Assembly (NCBI GenBank): GCA_964597275.1 | Contig: CAZQXS010000003.1 | Coordinates: forward strand, 1-64,000 | Source of the DNA: UBA8110 sp964597275 | GTDB taxonomy: Bacteria; SAR324; NAC60-12 | Length of the DNA stretch: 64,000 nt | Reading direction: 5' to 3' | Shown here: positions 34,875 through 44,434 of the stretch, one piece after another | Layout: each line of letters starts with the position of its first letter | Numbering within the stretch: the first letter of the stretch is position 1 | Program-made: the position numbers and the translations under genes | Notes under the pieces: model-generated | Told to the model about the DNA's origin: nothing | What the model saw: the letters and a program-made list of their open reading frames with translations, nothing else | Databases searched by the model: none

Positions 34875-37457
34875 ATGGCAAACCCTGCCGATTCGCAGGC
34901 TCCAGACCCCACGGGAGTCGAGGCCGCCCAGCAGGTCGTTGATTCCGTAGAAACGGGGGCAAGGCAACTTCATGGAAGGGCGGGGAGGGTGCTGGCCGGG
35001 GTGGCGCTGGTGTGGTCGCTCTTCCAGCTTTGGATCGCCTCGCCGTTTCCCTACATGCTGGCGGACTACATCCCGCTGCTCAACGACTCTCACACCCGGT
35101 CCTTTCACCTCTCCTTTGCCATCTTCCTCGCCTTTATTGCTTTTCCAGCATGGAGGCGTTCGAAGCGGGATCAAGTGCCTTGGCATGATTGGGGGTTTGG
35201 CGTGGTGGGAGTGGTCTGCACGGCGTACCTTGCGGTGTTTGCCGAGGAACTCTCCACTCGTCCGGGCCTGCCGATCTTTGAGGATCTGCTGACCGCCGGG
35301 ATTGGGCTGATCCTGCTGCTGGAGGCCACCCGCCGCGCCTTGGGGTGGCCGCTGATGATCGTCGCTCTCGTTTTCCTCTCCTACGTCTTCTTCGGGCAGC
35401 ATGCTCCGGACATTATCGCGTGGAAAGGAGCGTCCTTTGAAAAGGCGATGTCGCACATGTGGATCACGCAGGAGGGGGTGTTCGGCATCGGCTTGGGAAT
35501 TTCCACGAGTTTTATTTTCCTCTTCGTGCTGTTCGGCGCCTTGCTGGAAAAGGCCGGGGCGGGCAACTACTTCACCAAAATCGCCTTTGCCCTGTTGGGG
35601 CACTACCGGGGCGGACCCGCCAAGGCGGCGGTGGTGTCCTCCGGGATGAACGGCATGATCTCCGGCTCGTCCATCGCCAACGTGGTGATCACAGGAACCT
35701 TCACGATTCCGCTGATGAAGCGCGTGGGCTTTCCCCCGGAAAAGGCGGGGGCGGTGGAAGTTGCTGCCTCCACCAACGGGCAGCTCATGCCTCCGATCAT
35801 GGGCGCGGCAGCGTTTTTGATGATCGAGTACGTGGGCATCTCCTACATCGAGGTCATCAAGCACGCCTTCCTGCCTGCCGTGATTTCCTACATCGCCCTC
35901 GTCTATATCGTCCACCTCGAAGCGCTCAAGGCCGGAATGCAGGGCTTGCCGCCCCGCCGAGTCACGACGCTGTTGCAAAAGCTGACCACCTTCCTGATGG
36001 TGGTTCTCGGCTTGATGATCCTGTCCGGCATCACCTACTACGGGTTCGGCTGGGTGAAGCAGGTCGCCGGAGACGCTTCGGCGTGGATTGCCGGAGTGAT
36101 CCTGCTGCTGGCGTATTTCGGGTTGGTGTGGGTTGCGGCGCAGGCTCCGGATTTGGAGGTGGACGATCCCAACCGAGGCTTGCTGGAACTGCCGGAACTC
36201 GGCCCCACCGTGCGCTCCGGACTGCACTTCCTGCTGCCCGTGGCGATGCTGATCTGGTGCCTCACGGTCGAACGCTTTTCGCCCGGTCTCTCCGCCTTTT
36301 GGGCGGTCGTGCTGTTGATCGTGCTGTTGATCACCCAACACCCGCTCAAGGCGTGGTTCCGGAGGCACGAGTCGCTGGGCCGGGAAATCGGTAAGGGCTT
36401 GCGGGAATTGCGCACCGGACTCATCTTCGGGGCGCGTAACATGATCGGCATTGGGGTGGCAGTGGCGACTGCTGGGATCGTGGTGGGCACCGTGACACTC
36501 ACGGGGATCGGCTTGGTGATGACCGAGTTCGTCGAGTTCATCTCCGGCGGCAACCTCATGCTCATGCTGCTCTTCACCGCCTTCATGTGCCTCATCCTCG
36601 GCATGGGGCTGCCGACGACGGCGAACTACATCGTCGTCTCCAGCCTGATAGCTCCGGTGATCGTCACCCTCGGTGCGCAAAACGGACTGCTCGTGCCCCT
36701 GATCGCGGTCCACATGTTCGTCTTCTACTTCGGAATCCTCGCAGACGACACCCCGCCCGTCGGACTCGCCGCCTTTGCGGCCTCCGCGATTGCCCACAGC
36801 GACCCCATCCGCACGGGCATCCAGGGCTTCACCTACGACATCCGCACCGCAATTCTGCCCTTTCTCTTCATCTTCAACACCGAACTGCTGCTCATCGGTA
36901 TCGAGAGCCTTGGGCACCTGCTGGTCACGATTGCCAGCGCGGTGGCGGCGATGCTGCTTTTCGCGGCGGCGACGCAGGGTTTTTTCTTCGCCAGAAGCCG
37001 CTGGTGGGAAACCCTTGCGCTTTTGCTGATCGCCTTCACGCTCTTTCGTCCCGGATTCTGGATGGATCGCATCTCGCCTCCGACTCACGCCATTGCGCCC
37101 GCGCATTTGCTGGAATCGGTGGGGGACCTGCCTGCTGGCGCGGAAATCCGGCTCAGGGCAGAGGGCTTGACGCTGGAAGGGGATGAGGCGCAACGCACCG
37201 TGGTCTTCCAACTCCCCGCCGGGAACACGGTGGCCCAGCGGTTTTCGGAACTTGGGCTGGCGTTCCGCACGGAAGACTCGTCCTTGCTCGTTGATGCCAT
37301 CGAGTTCGGCAGTGCCGCAGAACAGGCCGGGCTTGATTTCGACTGGGTGATCCTTGGAGCGGAACTGCCCGCCGAGCAACCCGCGAAGCAGTGGATGTTC
37401 CTGCCCGCGCTGCTGCTGTTGGCGGGGATCATCTGGAGGCAACGGTCACGGGCGTGA
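34875..37457 (+). CDS. TRAP transporter permease, fused 4TM/12TM with DUF3394 end
   Basis: This 860-residue inner-membrane protein fuses the small (DctQ-like) and large (DctM-like) TRAP subunits, as is usual with TAXI binding proteins. Signature stretches include FGALLEKAGAGNYF, NGMISGSSIANVVITGTFTIP, ASTNGQLMPPIMGAAAF and GMGLPTTANYIVVSSLIAP. The last 130 residues form a DUF3394 region with a PDZ-like fold and a final membrane helix. Transport is driven by a sodium or proton gradient. It ends 18 bases from the convergent amtB stop. Confidence 0.95.
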   Translation: MANPADSQAPDPTGVEAAQQVVDSVETGARQLHGRAGRVLAGVALVWSLFQLWIASPFPYMLADYIPLLNDSHTRSFHLSFAIFLAFIAFPAWRRSKRDQVPWHDWGFGVVGVVCTAYLAVFAEELSTRPGLPIFEDLLTAGIGLILLLEATRRALGWPLMIVALVFLSYVFFGQHAPDIIAWKGASFEKAMSHMWITQEGVFGIGLGISTSFIFLFVLFGALLEKAGAGNYFTKIAFALLGHYRGGPAKAAVVSSGMNGMISGSSIANVVITGTFTIPLMKRVGFPPEKAGAVEVAASTNGQLMPPIMGAAAFLMIEYVGISYIEVIKHAFLPAVISYIALVYIVHLEALKAGMQGLPPRRVTTLLQKLTTFLMVVLGLMILSGITYYGFGWVKQVAGDASAWIAGVILLLAYFGLVWVAAQAPDLEVDDPNRGLLELPELGPTVRSGLHFLLPVAMLIWCLTVERFSPGLSAFWAVVLLIVLLITQHPLKAWFRRHESLGREIGKGLRELRTGLIFGARNMIGIGVAVATAGIVVGTVTLTGIGLVMTEFVEFISGGNLMLMLLFTAFMCLILGMGLPTTANYIVVSSLIAPVIVTLGAQNGLLVPLIAVHMFVFYFGILADDTPPVGLAAFAASAIAHSDPIRTGIQGFTYDIRTAILPFLFIFNTELLLIGIESLGHLLVTIASAVAAMLLFAAATQGFFFARSRWWETLALLLIAFTLFRPGFWMDRISPPTHAIAPAHLLESVGDLPAGAEIRLRAEGLTLEGDEAQRTVVFQLPAGNTVAQRFSELGLAFRTEDSSLLVDAIEFGSAAEQAGLDFDWVILGAELPAEQPAKQWMFLPALLLLAGIIWRQRSRA

Positions 37458-37475
37458 CCGCTTGAGGGAAGGCTT

Positions 37476-38723
37476 TCAGATGCGGCTGGCGGAGCTTTCG
37501 TAGCCCAGCGGCAGTTTCACGAACTCCGGGTAGGAGTGCATGCCGAACTCGCGCTCGTCCACCCCGGAAAGCTCCTCCTCATCCGACAGCCGGATGCCCA
37601 TTGTGGCTTTGAGCACGCCCCAGACCACGAGGCTGGCCGCAAACACAAACAGCCCGATCACAACCACGCCCCGGAGTTGGGCGAAAAAGGTTACTTCCGG
37701 GTTGAAGAGTCCGACGGCGAGGGTTCCCCAGATGCCGTTGACCAAATGCACCGAAAGCGCTCCAACCGGATCGTCGATCTTGAGAATCCGGTCGAAGAGC
37801 GGTACGGCCCCAACAACGAGGATCCCTGCCACCACTCCAATGAACAGGGCCACCGCCAGGCTTGGGTAGTCCGGGCCTGCGGTGATGCCCACCAGTCCGG
37901 AAAGCGCACCGTTCAGCACCATCGTCAGATCCACCTTTCCGTAGAGCAATTGAGTGAGAATGAGTGCGGCGACGGCTCCTCCACAGGCGGCGATGTTGGT
38001 GTTGGCGATCACGGCGGAGATCGCGTCAACGTCCCCCTTGGAGCCGAGCGCCAGTTGCGAGCCGCCGTTGAATCCGAACCAGCCGAACCAGAGGATGAAG
38101 GTGCCGATCGTGGCCAGCGGCAAATTGGAGGCAGGCATCGGCAACGCCCGGCCATCGGCTGTGTACTTGCCCAGCCGCGGTCCCAGCAGCAAGGCCCCTG
38201 CAAGGGCCGCCCAGCCGCCCACCGAGTGGACAATCGTGGACCCTGCGAAGTCAGAGAAGCCGTCAATCCAGCCCCCCAGCGCCGTGCCCCCCCACGTCCA
38301 GTGGCCTTGAATCGGGTAGATCACGGCGGTCAGCACCAGCGTGAAGATCATGAACGGCCAGAACTTGATGCGCTCCGCCACCGTTCCGGAAACGATCGAG
38401 GCGGCGGTGGCCACAAACACCACCTGAAAGAAGAAGTCCGACATCAGGCTGTGCCCATCCGCAGACGTGCCGTCCAGAAAAAGTCCGCTGCCGAGAAAAT
38501 CGTTGCCTGCGCCGTACATGAAATTGTAACCCACGGCGAAGTAGGCGATGCAGGCCAGCGCGTAGAGCGAGATGTTCTTGGTCAGAATCGCGGTCACGCT
38601 CTTGGTCCGGACCATTCCGGCTTCCAGCATTGCAAAGCCTGCGGCCATCCACATCACCAAGATGCCGCTGATCAGCAGCCAAATGGTGTCGAGGACGTAT
38701 TTCATTTCTGCGGAGAATTCCAT
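37476..38723 (-). CDS. amtB: Ammonium transporter (AmtB)
   Basis: This 415-residue channel has about 11 membrane helices. The pore twin histidines are His166 (DFAGSTIVHSVGG) and His326 (LSVHLVNGIWG), and Asp158 is present. It conducts ammonia or ammonium into the cell under nitrogen limitation. The companion P-II gene glnK, which usually follows amtB, is not found here. AGGAA lies 5 bases before the ATG, and a sigma-54-type promoter about 57 bases upstream suggests NtrC control. Confidence 0.95.
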   Translation of the reverse strand: MEFSAEMKYVLDTIWLLISGILVMWMAAGFAMLEAGMVRTKSVTAILTKNISLYALACIAYFAVGYNFMYGAGNDFLGSGLFLDGTSADGHSLMSDFFFQVVFVATAASIVSGTVAERIKFWPFMIFTLVLTAVIYPIQGHWTWGGTALGGWIDGFSDFAGSTIVHSVGGWAALAGALLLGPRLGKYTADGRALPMPASNLPLATIGTFILWFGWFGFNGGSQLALGSKGDVDAISAVIANTNIAACGGAVAALILTQLLYGKVDLTMVLNGALSGLVGITAGPDYPSLAVALFIGVVAGILVVGAVPLFDRILKIDDPVGALSVHLVNGIWGTLAVGLFNPEVTFFAQLRGVVVIGLFVFAASLVVWGVLKATMGIRLSDEEELSGVDEREFGMHSYPEFVKLPLGYESSASRI

Positions 38724-39051
38724 GTTGTTCCTGTGCGAAGGTTGTGGTTTGAGGTTTGAATCCTGCCTTGTTCCTTCAGCAGGGAGTGTGCCTTTTTATT
38801 GAACACTATTTAAGTTTTTGAAATTAAAAAATAAATAATGAAATTTAGACGGAATGACTGAAGGGTTCTTGATCAAGCGAGTGGCGGTTCCCCAAGGGAG
38901 CGCCTAATTATTAAGCACACGAGGGCTTGAGGGGGGGTGTGCGAACTGTTCTGCTCCGGAGGCTTGCGGACGCACCCGCGGGTTCCGATTGCGATTTTGC
39001 GGGGTTGCGGTAATCTGAATTGTTTCAAACATTGACCCAACGGAGAATTGA
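38724..39051. other. Intergenic regulatory region between amtB and icd
   Basis: These 328 bases separate two divergent genes. The amtB side holds the sigma-54-type element. The middle is strikingly AT-rich (38795-38860) compared with the rest of the window. The icd side contains GCACAC and GTGTGC in inverted orientation about 16 bases apart (near 38918-38945) and a GGAGA ribosome-binding site just before ATG 39052. I see no small gene here. Confidence 0.6.
38779..38793 (-). promoter_or_regulatory. Sigma-54-type promoter of amtB
   Basis: The minus strand reads AGGCACACTCCCTGCT, with GG at 38792-38791, exactly 10 bases, then GC at 38780-38779, the invariant -24/-12 spacing. GGCAC and TGC match the consensus TGGCACG, four bases, TTGC. 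Distance to the start codon is about 57 bases. AmtB genes are often NtrC/sigma-54 controlled. I did not find a clear NtrC site upstream. Confidence 0.6.
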
Positions 39052-40278
39052 ATGCCAAAGCTTAAGGTGAGCAACCCTGTCGTGGAAATTGACGGGGACG
39101 AGATGACCCGCATCATCTGGGAGAAGATCAAGCAACAACTGCTGCTGCCGTTTCTCGACATGGACTTGCGCTACTACGACCTTTCCATCGAAAGCCGGGA
39201 CGCCACGGACGACCAGATCACGCTGGATGCCGCCAAGGCGATCCGGGAACACAGCGTAGGTGTGAAGTGCGCCACCATCACCCCGGACGAGGCACGGGTG
39301 GAGGAATTCGGACTCCAGCGCATGTACCGCAGCCCCAACGGAACCATCCGCAATTTCTTGGGCGGCACGGTCTTCCGGGCGCCGATCATCTGCGAGAATG
39401 TGCCCAAGCTGGTGCCGCAGTGGAAGAAGCCCATCGTGGTGGGCCGTCACGCCCATGCGGATCAGTACAAGGCGACCGATGTGCGGACCTCCGGCCCCGG
39501 CACACTCAAGATGACCTTTGAGCCGAGCGACGGCGGCGAACCGCAGGAGTGGGTGATCAACGAGTTTGAGGGAGACGGCATCGCCATGGGCATGTACAAC
39601 ACCGATGACTCGATCCGGGATTTTGCGCGTTCGTGCATGAACTACGCGCTCGACCTCAGCAATCCGCTCTACCTCAGCACCAAGAACACCATCCTCAAGA
39701 CCTACGACGGACGCTTCCGCGACCTCTTCAAGGAGGTCTTTGACGCGGAATTCGCGGAGCGCTTCAAGGAAAAAGACATTCCATATCGGCATCGGCTGAT
39801 TGACGACATGGTGGCACAAGTCCTCAAGTGGGAAGGCGGCATCGTCTGGGCCTGCAAGAACTACGACGGCGATGTGCAATCGGACACCGTGGCGCAGGGC
39901 TTTGGGTCGCTGGGCTTGATGACCTCGGTGCTGGTTTGTCCGGACGGAAGGACCATCGAGGCCGAAGCCGCGCACGGCACCGTGACCCGTCACTACCGCC
40001 AGCATCAGCAGGGCAAGCCGACCAGCACGAATCCCGTGGCCAGCATCTTCGCGTGGACCACCGGACTCAAGCATCGCGGAAAGCTCGACAACACCCCGGA
40101 GGTGGTCCGCTTTGCCGAAACGCTGGAGCGCGTTTGCGTGCAGACCATTGAGAACGGCGAGATGACCAAGGACTTGGCCGTGGCGATTCACGGCAACGAT
40201 CCGGATCCCTCGACCTACCTCACCACCGATGATTTCCTCAACGCCCTTGCTCGCGGCATCACCGCAGCAATGGCCTGA
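39052..40278 (+). CDS. icd: NADP-dependent isocitrate dehydrogenase, type II
   Basis: This 408-residue enzyme is of the homodimeric, eukaryote-like subfamily: VVEIDGDEMTRIIWEKIK at the start, CATITPDEARVEEF, SPNGTIRNFLGGTVFRAPI for isocitrate binding, and EAAHGTVTRHYR near the C-terminus. It oxidises isocitrate to 2-oxoglutarate with NADP. It heads a run of TCA-cycle genes (icd, mdh, sucC) on the plus strand. Confidence 0.96.
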   Translation: MPKLKVSNPVVEIDGDEMTRIIWEKIKQQLLLPFLDMDLRYYDLSIESRDATDDQITLDAAKAIREHSVGVKCATITPDEARVEEFGLQRMYRSPNGTIRNFLGGTVFRAPIICENVPKLVPQWKKPIVVGRHAHADQYKATDVRTSGPGTLKMTFEPSDGGEPQEWVINEFEGDGIAMGMYNTDDSIRDFARSCMNYALDLSNPLYLSTKNTILKTYDGRFRDLFKEVFDAEFAERFKEKDIPYRHRLIDDMVAQVLKWEGGIVWACKNYDGDVQSDTVAQGFGSLGLMTSVLVCPDGRTIEAEAAHGTVTRHYRQHQQGKPTSTNPVASIFAWTTGLKHRGKLDNTPEVVRFAETLERVCVQTIENGEMTKDLAVAIHGNDPDPSTYLTTDDFLNALARGITAAMA

Positions 40279-40301
40279 CCCAACCTTTTGTGGAGCGAAC
40301 A

Positions 40302-41285
40302 ATGAAAAACGTCAAAGTCGCCGTCACTGGTGCCGCCGGACAGATCGGCTATGCCATGCTTTACCGCCTCGGTTCCGGAGCCGTGTTTGGCCCGGACACC
40401 ACCGTGGATCTCCAACTGTTGGAACTGGAAGCCGCCCTGCCTGCTTTGGAAGGCGTGAAGATGGAACTCGACGACTGCGCCTTTCCGCTGCTCAATCGCG
40501 TGGTGACGACCTCGGACGCCAATGTCGCGTTCAAGGACACCGACTGGATTCTGCTTGTGGGCGCGGCCCCGCGCAAGGCCGGGATGGAGCGCAACGACCT
40601 GCTGCGCGTCAACGGCGGCATCTTTGTGGGACAAGGTCAGGCGATCAACGACAATGCCGGGGACAACGTGCGCATCCTCGCGGTGGGCAATCCCTGCAAC
40701 ACCAACTGCCTCATCGCCATGAGCAATGCCCCGCGCATTCCGCGGGACCGCTGGTTTGCCATGACCGCGCTTGACGAGAACCGCGCCAAGAGCCAGCTTG
40801 CGCAAAAAGCAGGAACAGCGGTGAGGAACGTCACCAACATGACGATCTGGGGCAACCACAGCGCAACGCAGTACCCGGACTTCTACAACGCGCAAATCAA
40901 CGGCTCTGCTGCACCGGACGTGATTTCCGATCACGAGTGGCTCAAGGGCGAGTTCATCAGTACTGTGCAGCAGCGTGGAGCGGCGATCATCAAGGCGCGA
41001 GGCGCGTCCTCGGCTGCATCTGCCGCAAATGCTGCACTCGACACCGTGCAGCGCATGGAGAACGCGACTGCCGAGGGCGACTGGTTCAGCACCGGCGTTC
41101 CCAGCGACGGCAGCTACGGCATCCCGGAAGGGGTGATCTTCAGCTACCCGCTGCGCAGTGCCGGAAGCAACCAGTGGTCCATTGTCCAAGGGGTCGAACT
41201 CAACGAGTTTGGACAGGAGAAAGTCACTGCCACCCGGCAGGAACTGGAGATGGAGCGCGACGCTGTGAAGGAAATGCTGGGCTGA
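40302..41285 (+). CDS. mdh: Malate dehydrogenase
   Basis: This 327-residue NAD-dependent enzyme is of the cytosolic-type (type 2) group. It has the Rossmann motif TGAAGQIGYAML, substrate Arg residues in RKAGMERNDLLRVN, the coenzyme stretch VGNPCNTN, and the catalytic His in WGNHSATQYPD. It interconverts malate and oxaloacetate. ATG 40302 follows icd by 23 bases and is preferred to GTG 40290. It is probably co-transcribed with icd and sucC. Confidence 0.96.
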   Translation: MKNVKVAVTGAAGQIGYAMLYRLGSGAVFGPDTTVDLQLLELEAALPALEGVKMELDDCAFPLLNRVVTTSDANVAFKDTDWILLVGAAPRKAGMERNDLLRVNGGIFVGQGQAINDNAGDNVRILAVGNPCNTNCLIAMSNAPRIPRDRWFAMTALDENRAKSQLAQKAGTAVRNVTNMTIWGNHSATQYPDFYNAQINGSAAPDVISDHEWLKGEFISTVQQRGAAIIKARGASSAASAANAALDTVQRMENATAEGDWFSTGVPSDGSYGIPEGVIFSYPLRSAGSNQWSIVQGVELNEFGQEKVTATRQELEMERDAVKEMLG

Positions 41286-41343
41286 CAAGGATCATTCTTA
41301 GCTGTTTGACGATTTTTAGAAAGGCTTTCACTGTAGAGGAAAC

Positions 41344-42506
41344 ATGAAAATCCATGAGTTTCAGGCCAAGCAGGTGCTGGCGAAATACGGGGTGGCGATT
41401 CCTCGTGGACGGGTGGCGAAAACCCCGGACGAGGCAGTGGCCCACGCCAAGGAGTTGGGCACGGAGGTCTGCGTGGTCAAGGCGCAGATTCACGCCGGAG
41501 GACGCGGCAAAGGCGGCGGGGTCAAGGTCTCGAAAGGACTGGACGCCGTGCGGAAAAGCGCCGAGCAGATCATCGGCATGAACCTCGTCACGCATCAGAC
41601 GGGTCCGCAAGGCCAGCCCGTCAAGCAGGTGTTGGTGGAAGAGGGCATGGACATCCTCAAGGAGTTGTACTGCTCCGTGTTGGTGGATCGCGGGCAGCAG
41701 CGCGTGGTCATCCTTGCCTCCACCGAAGGCGGCATGGACATCGAGGAAGTCGCGGCCAAGACCCCGGAGAAGATCCTCAAGGTGTTCGTGAACCCTGCCA
41801 TTGGCCTGCGTCCCTTCCAAACCCTATCGCTGGCGTATGGACTCAAGATTGACGAAATCAATCCCAAGCTGGTGCGTCCGGCGGCGGCGATGTTCCAGTC
41901 ACTCTACGACGCCTTTGTCGCCGAGGATTGCTCGCTGGTGGAAATCAACCCCCTCGTTCTCACGGGCGACGGGCGGGTGATCGCGCTCGACTCGAAGGTG
42001 AGCTTTGACGACAACGCGCTCTTCCGCCACAAGGCCACGCTGGAATTGCGGGACGAGGACGAGGAGGATCCGCTGGAAGTCGAGGCGGCGGAATCGAACC
42101 TCAACTACATCAAGCTGGACGGCACCATCGGCTGCATGGTCAACGGTGCGGGGTTGGCGATGGGCACGATGGACATCATCAAGGCGTATGGCGGCGATCC
42201 GGCGAACTTCCTTGATGTCGGGGGCACGGCCACGCAGGAAACCGTGGAGAAGGCGTTCCGCATCATCACCCGCGATGCCAACGTCAAGTGCATCCTCATC
42301 AACATCTTCGGAGGCATCGTGCGTTGCGACATGGTGGCCTCCGGGGTGATCGCCGCAATCCGCAACGTGGACCTGCAAATCCCCGTCGTCGTAAGGCTGG
42401 AGGGCACCAATGCCGAGGCCGCGCATCAGTTGGTGAACGACTCCGGACTCGGCGCCAAGCTGCAAATGGCCGACGGCCTCAAGGACGCGGCGCAAAAAGC
42501 CGTGGC
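41344..42506 (+). CDS. sucC: Succinyl-CoA ligase beta subunit (3' end in gap)
   Basis: The first 387 residues of SucC are present: an ATP-grasp domain starting MKIHEFQAKQVLAKYGV with KAQIHAGGRGKGGGVK for nucleotide binding, EINPLVLT for metal binding, and the CoA-ligase domain with CMVNGAGLAMGTMDIIK and LINIFGGIVRCD. SucC is usually about 388 residues, so at most a few codons are lost in the gap. GAGGAA precedes the ATG. It forms the ADP- or GDP-linked ligase with SucD, whose gene lies 1.9 kb downstream instead of next to it. Confidence 0.95.
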
Positions 42507-42606
42507 NNNNNNNNNNNNNNNNNNNNNNNNNNNNNNNNNNNNNNNNNNNNNNNNNNNNNNNNNNNNNNNNNNNNNNNNNNNNNNNNNNNNNNNNNNNNNN
42601 NNNNNN
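42507..42606. other. Assembly gap of 100 Ns
   Basis: Exactly 100 unknown bases, a scaffold placeholder. It cuts the last residues of SucC and the first half of the acylphosphatase gene. An open frame reading through it is an artefact. Confidence 0.99.
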
Positions 42607-42795
42607 GGGGTGACGGGCTGGGTGATGAATGAGCCGGACGGCTCGGTGCGGCTGGTCGCCCAAGGGCCGGACGCGGCAGTTTCGGCGCTGGAAGACTGGT
42701 GCCGGACAGGACCGCCGGGAGCAATTGTGGGGCAGGTGCAGGTGTCCGTGCTGGACACCCGCGAGGTGTTCCCGGAGTTTGGGATTCGGCGCTGA
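42607..42795 (+). CDS. acyP: Acylphosphatase, C-terminal part (5' end in gap)
   Basis: The last 62 residues of an acylphosphatase follow the gap. GWVMNEPDGSVRLVAQGP contains the catalytic-site Asn of the family pattern, and DAAVSALEDWCRTGPPGAIVGQVQV fits the C-terminal half. The phosphate-binding Arg loop (VQGVGFR in the family) must lie in the gap. The enzyme hydrolyses acyl phosphates such as 1,3-bisphosphoglycerate. Family members are about 90 residues, so the gap is probably near its nominal size. Confidence 0.8.
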   Translation, partial: GVTGWVMNEPDGSVRLVAQGPDAAVSALEDWCRTGPPGAIVGQVQVSVLDTREVFPEFGIRR

Positions 42796-42798
42796 GGC

Positions 42799-43098
42799 TC
42801 AGGTGGGAAGCCCTTCGGTCGCCACCAAGTTGGAATCCCCCAGCCGTTTGCGAATCGCCAGATAGGGCGCGTACTCCTCCGAAGTGTAAAATTCCTCCAG
42901 CTTTTCCATGGACGGGAACTCGATGATCACCAGACGCCGGGGTTGCCAAACGCCCTCATGCACCTTGGTTTCTCCGCCACGAGCGAGATAGCGCCCTCCG
43001 TACTTCGCCGCAATTTTGGGCACATTGTCAATGTACCCGCTCGACTTGTACGCCTCCATGTCCTTGATTTCCACGTCCACCACCACGTAAGCTGCCAT
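42799..43098 (-). CDS. DUF1330 protein
   Basis: This 99-residue protein matches DUF1330 throughout, a small ferredoxin-like dimeric fold: YVVVDVEIKDMEAYKSS, KYGGRYLARGG, and RLVIIEFPSMEKLEEFYTS. Activity is unknown. ATG 43098 is supported by AAGGAG seven bases upstream. It lies on the strand opposite to the sucC and sucD genes that flank it, with its stop only 3 bases from the acylphosphatase stop. Confidence 0.88.
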   Translation of the reverse strand: MAAYVVVDVEIKDMEAYKSSGYIDNVPKIAAKYGGRYLARGGETKVHEGVWQPRRLVIIEFPSMEKLEEFYTSEEYAPYLAIRKRLGDSNLVATEGLPT

Positions 43099-43161
43099 CG
43101 TTGCTCTCCTTGAAAGGGGTTCAGGGTTGAAATTCAAACACCGTACATCGTAGGCCGCTTG

Positions 43162-44364
43162 GTGATTCAGTCAAGCACGAACTGGCGTGCCGTGCTGTTG
43201 CTCTACTGTTGCGGTGTGGGCACCTCCATGCAACTTGGCAAAGTGCCTGCCGCCCTGACGGTGATGTCTGAGGAGCTTGGGCTGTCCCTCGTGGTGTCCG
43301 GATGGCTGATCTCTCTGCTCAACCTGACGGCCATGCTCTGCGGCATGGTGGTGGGAAGCTGGTCCGATCACTTTGGGCACCTGCGGGCGTTGCGGATGGG
43401 CTTGCTCTGCCTTGCTGCGGGAAGCATGGCGGCGGCGGGGTTGTCCGAACCCGCGTGGCTGTTGACCGCCCGGTTTTTCGAGGGCATCGGCTTCCTGCTG
43501 GTGGTCACGACCACCCCGCCCCTCATGCTGGCCCACTCCTCCGTTCACGACCGACGCAGGGTGATGGGGCTGTGGGGCGCGTACATGCCGCTGGGGATGG
43601 CACTGATCATGGTTGCGTGTCCCGGAATTTTGCAGGCTTACGGCTGGAGAGTCCTGTGGTTGGGGGATGGGGTTGTGATGCTGGTGTTGCTGGCAAGCAC
43701 ATGGTTGCTGCCAACGACGGAGGTTTCCAGGCAACTGGGCTTGGAGCCGCTGCACCAACGCATCCAGATTCTCTTCCGGCTAGGAAAGCCGCTGGTGTTG
43801 GCTGCGATCTTCTGCATGTACGGCGGAGCTTTTTTGGCGATCTTTGGATTCCTGCCCCTGCTGATTTCACAGGAGATGGGCTATGGCGCAAGCACGACGG
43901 CCATGCTCGCGGCCTTGGCGGTGGCGGTCAATATCTTGGGGAATCTGGCGGCGGGGCAGTTGCTCCAGCGTGGGCATTCGGCGGTGTTGCTGTTGACCGT
44001 GGCTACCTTGGGGATCATGGTTTTCGGCTTGTGCATGTACACTTCTGCCCTGCCCACAGGGGTGCGCTACCTTGCGGCTCTGTTGCTTTCCACCGTGGGC
44101 GGATTGATCCCGGCCACGCTCTTTTCGCAAATCTCGGAATCCGTTCCCCATCCCGGATTGCTGGGCACCGGAAACGGGCTGCTGGTGCAAGGCTCCAATG
44201 TCGGGCAAGTTTTGGGGCCGCCCGCACTCGCGTGGCTGGTCGAAGGAGCGGGTTCGTGGGAGGGCGGACGCTGGATGGTTCTGGCCTGCATGGGACCGTG
44301 TCTGGGTGCCCTGTGGCTGCTCGTGCGCATGAACAACAGAAGCCCCGTGCAGGAGTCCACTTGA
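43162..44364 (+). CDS. MFS transporter
   Basis: This roughly 400-residue protein has 12 predicted membrane helices. The MFS loop motif is recognisable between helices 2 and 3 (GSWSDHFGHLRALRMGL), as is the helix 4 arginine (LTARFFEGIGFLLVV). It resembles the drug/cyanate-type efflux families. The start is GTG 43162 or TTG 43159, with no clear Shine-Dalgarno. It sits between the acylphosphatase/DUF1330 pair and sucD. Substrate unknown. Confidence 0.85.
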   Translation: MIQSSTNWRAVLLLYCCGVGTSMQLGKVPAALTVMSEELGLSLVVSGWLISLLNLTAMLCGMVVGSWSDHFGHLRALRMGLLCLAAGSMAAAGLSEPAWLLTARFFEGIGFLLVVTTTPPLMLAHSSVHDRRRVMGLWGAYMPLGMALIMVACPGILQAYGWRVLWLGDGVVMLVLLASTWLLPTTEVSRQLGLEPLHQRIQILFRLGKPLVLAAIFCMYGGAFLAIFGFLPLLISQEMGYGASTTAMLAALAVAVNILGNLAAGQLLQRGHSAVLLLTVATLGIMVFGLCMYTSALPTGVRYLAALLLSTVGGLIPATLFSQISESVPHPGLLGTGNGLLVQGSNVGQVLGPPALAWLVEGAGSWEGGRWMVLACMGPCLGALWLLVRMNNRSPVQEST

Positions 44365-44434
44365 TTGCTCGGCAGAGAGAGCCTATACTTCCCGGAGGTT
44401 CAAGCGAGGATTCAACCATTCATCCAAAGCCAAC

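Noticed and set aside
34779..37442. An 887-codon open frame on the minus strand opposite the TRAP permease
   Set aside because: The translation is rich in His, Gln, Arg and Gly with no membrane or domain pattern, typical of antisense frames in GC-rich DNA. The plus-strand TRAP permease explains the sequence.
41344..42795. A single open frame joining SucC to the acylphosphatase
   Set aside because: It also reads through 100 Ns. SucC is complete to within a few residues before the gap, and the rest matches acylphosphatase.
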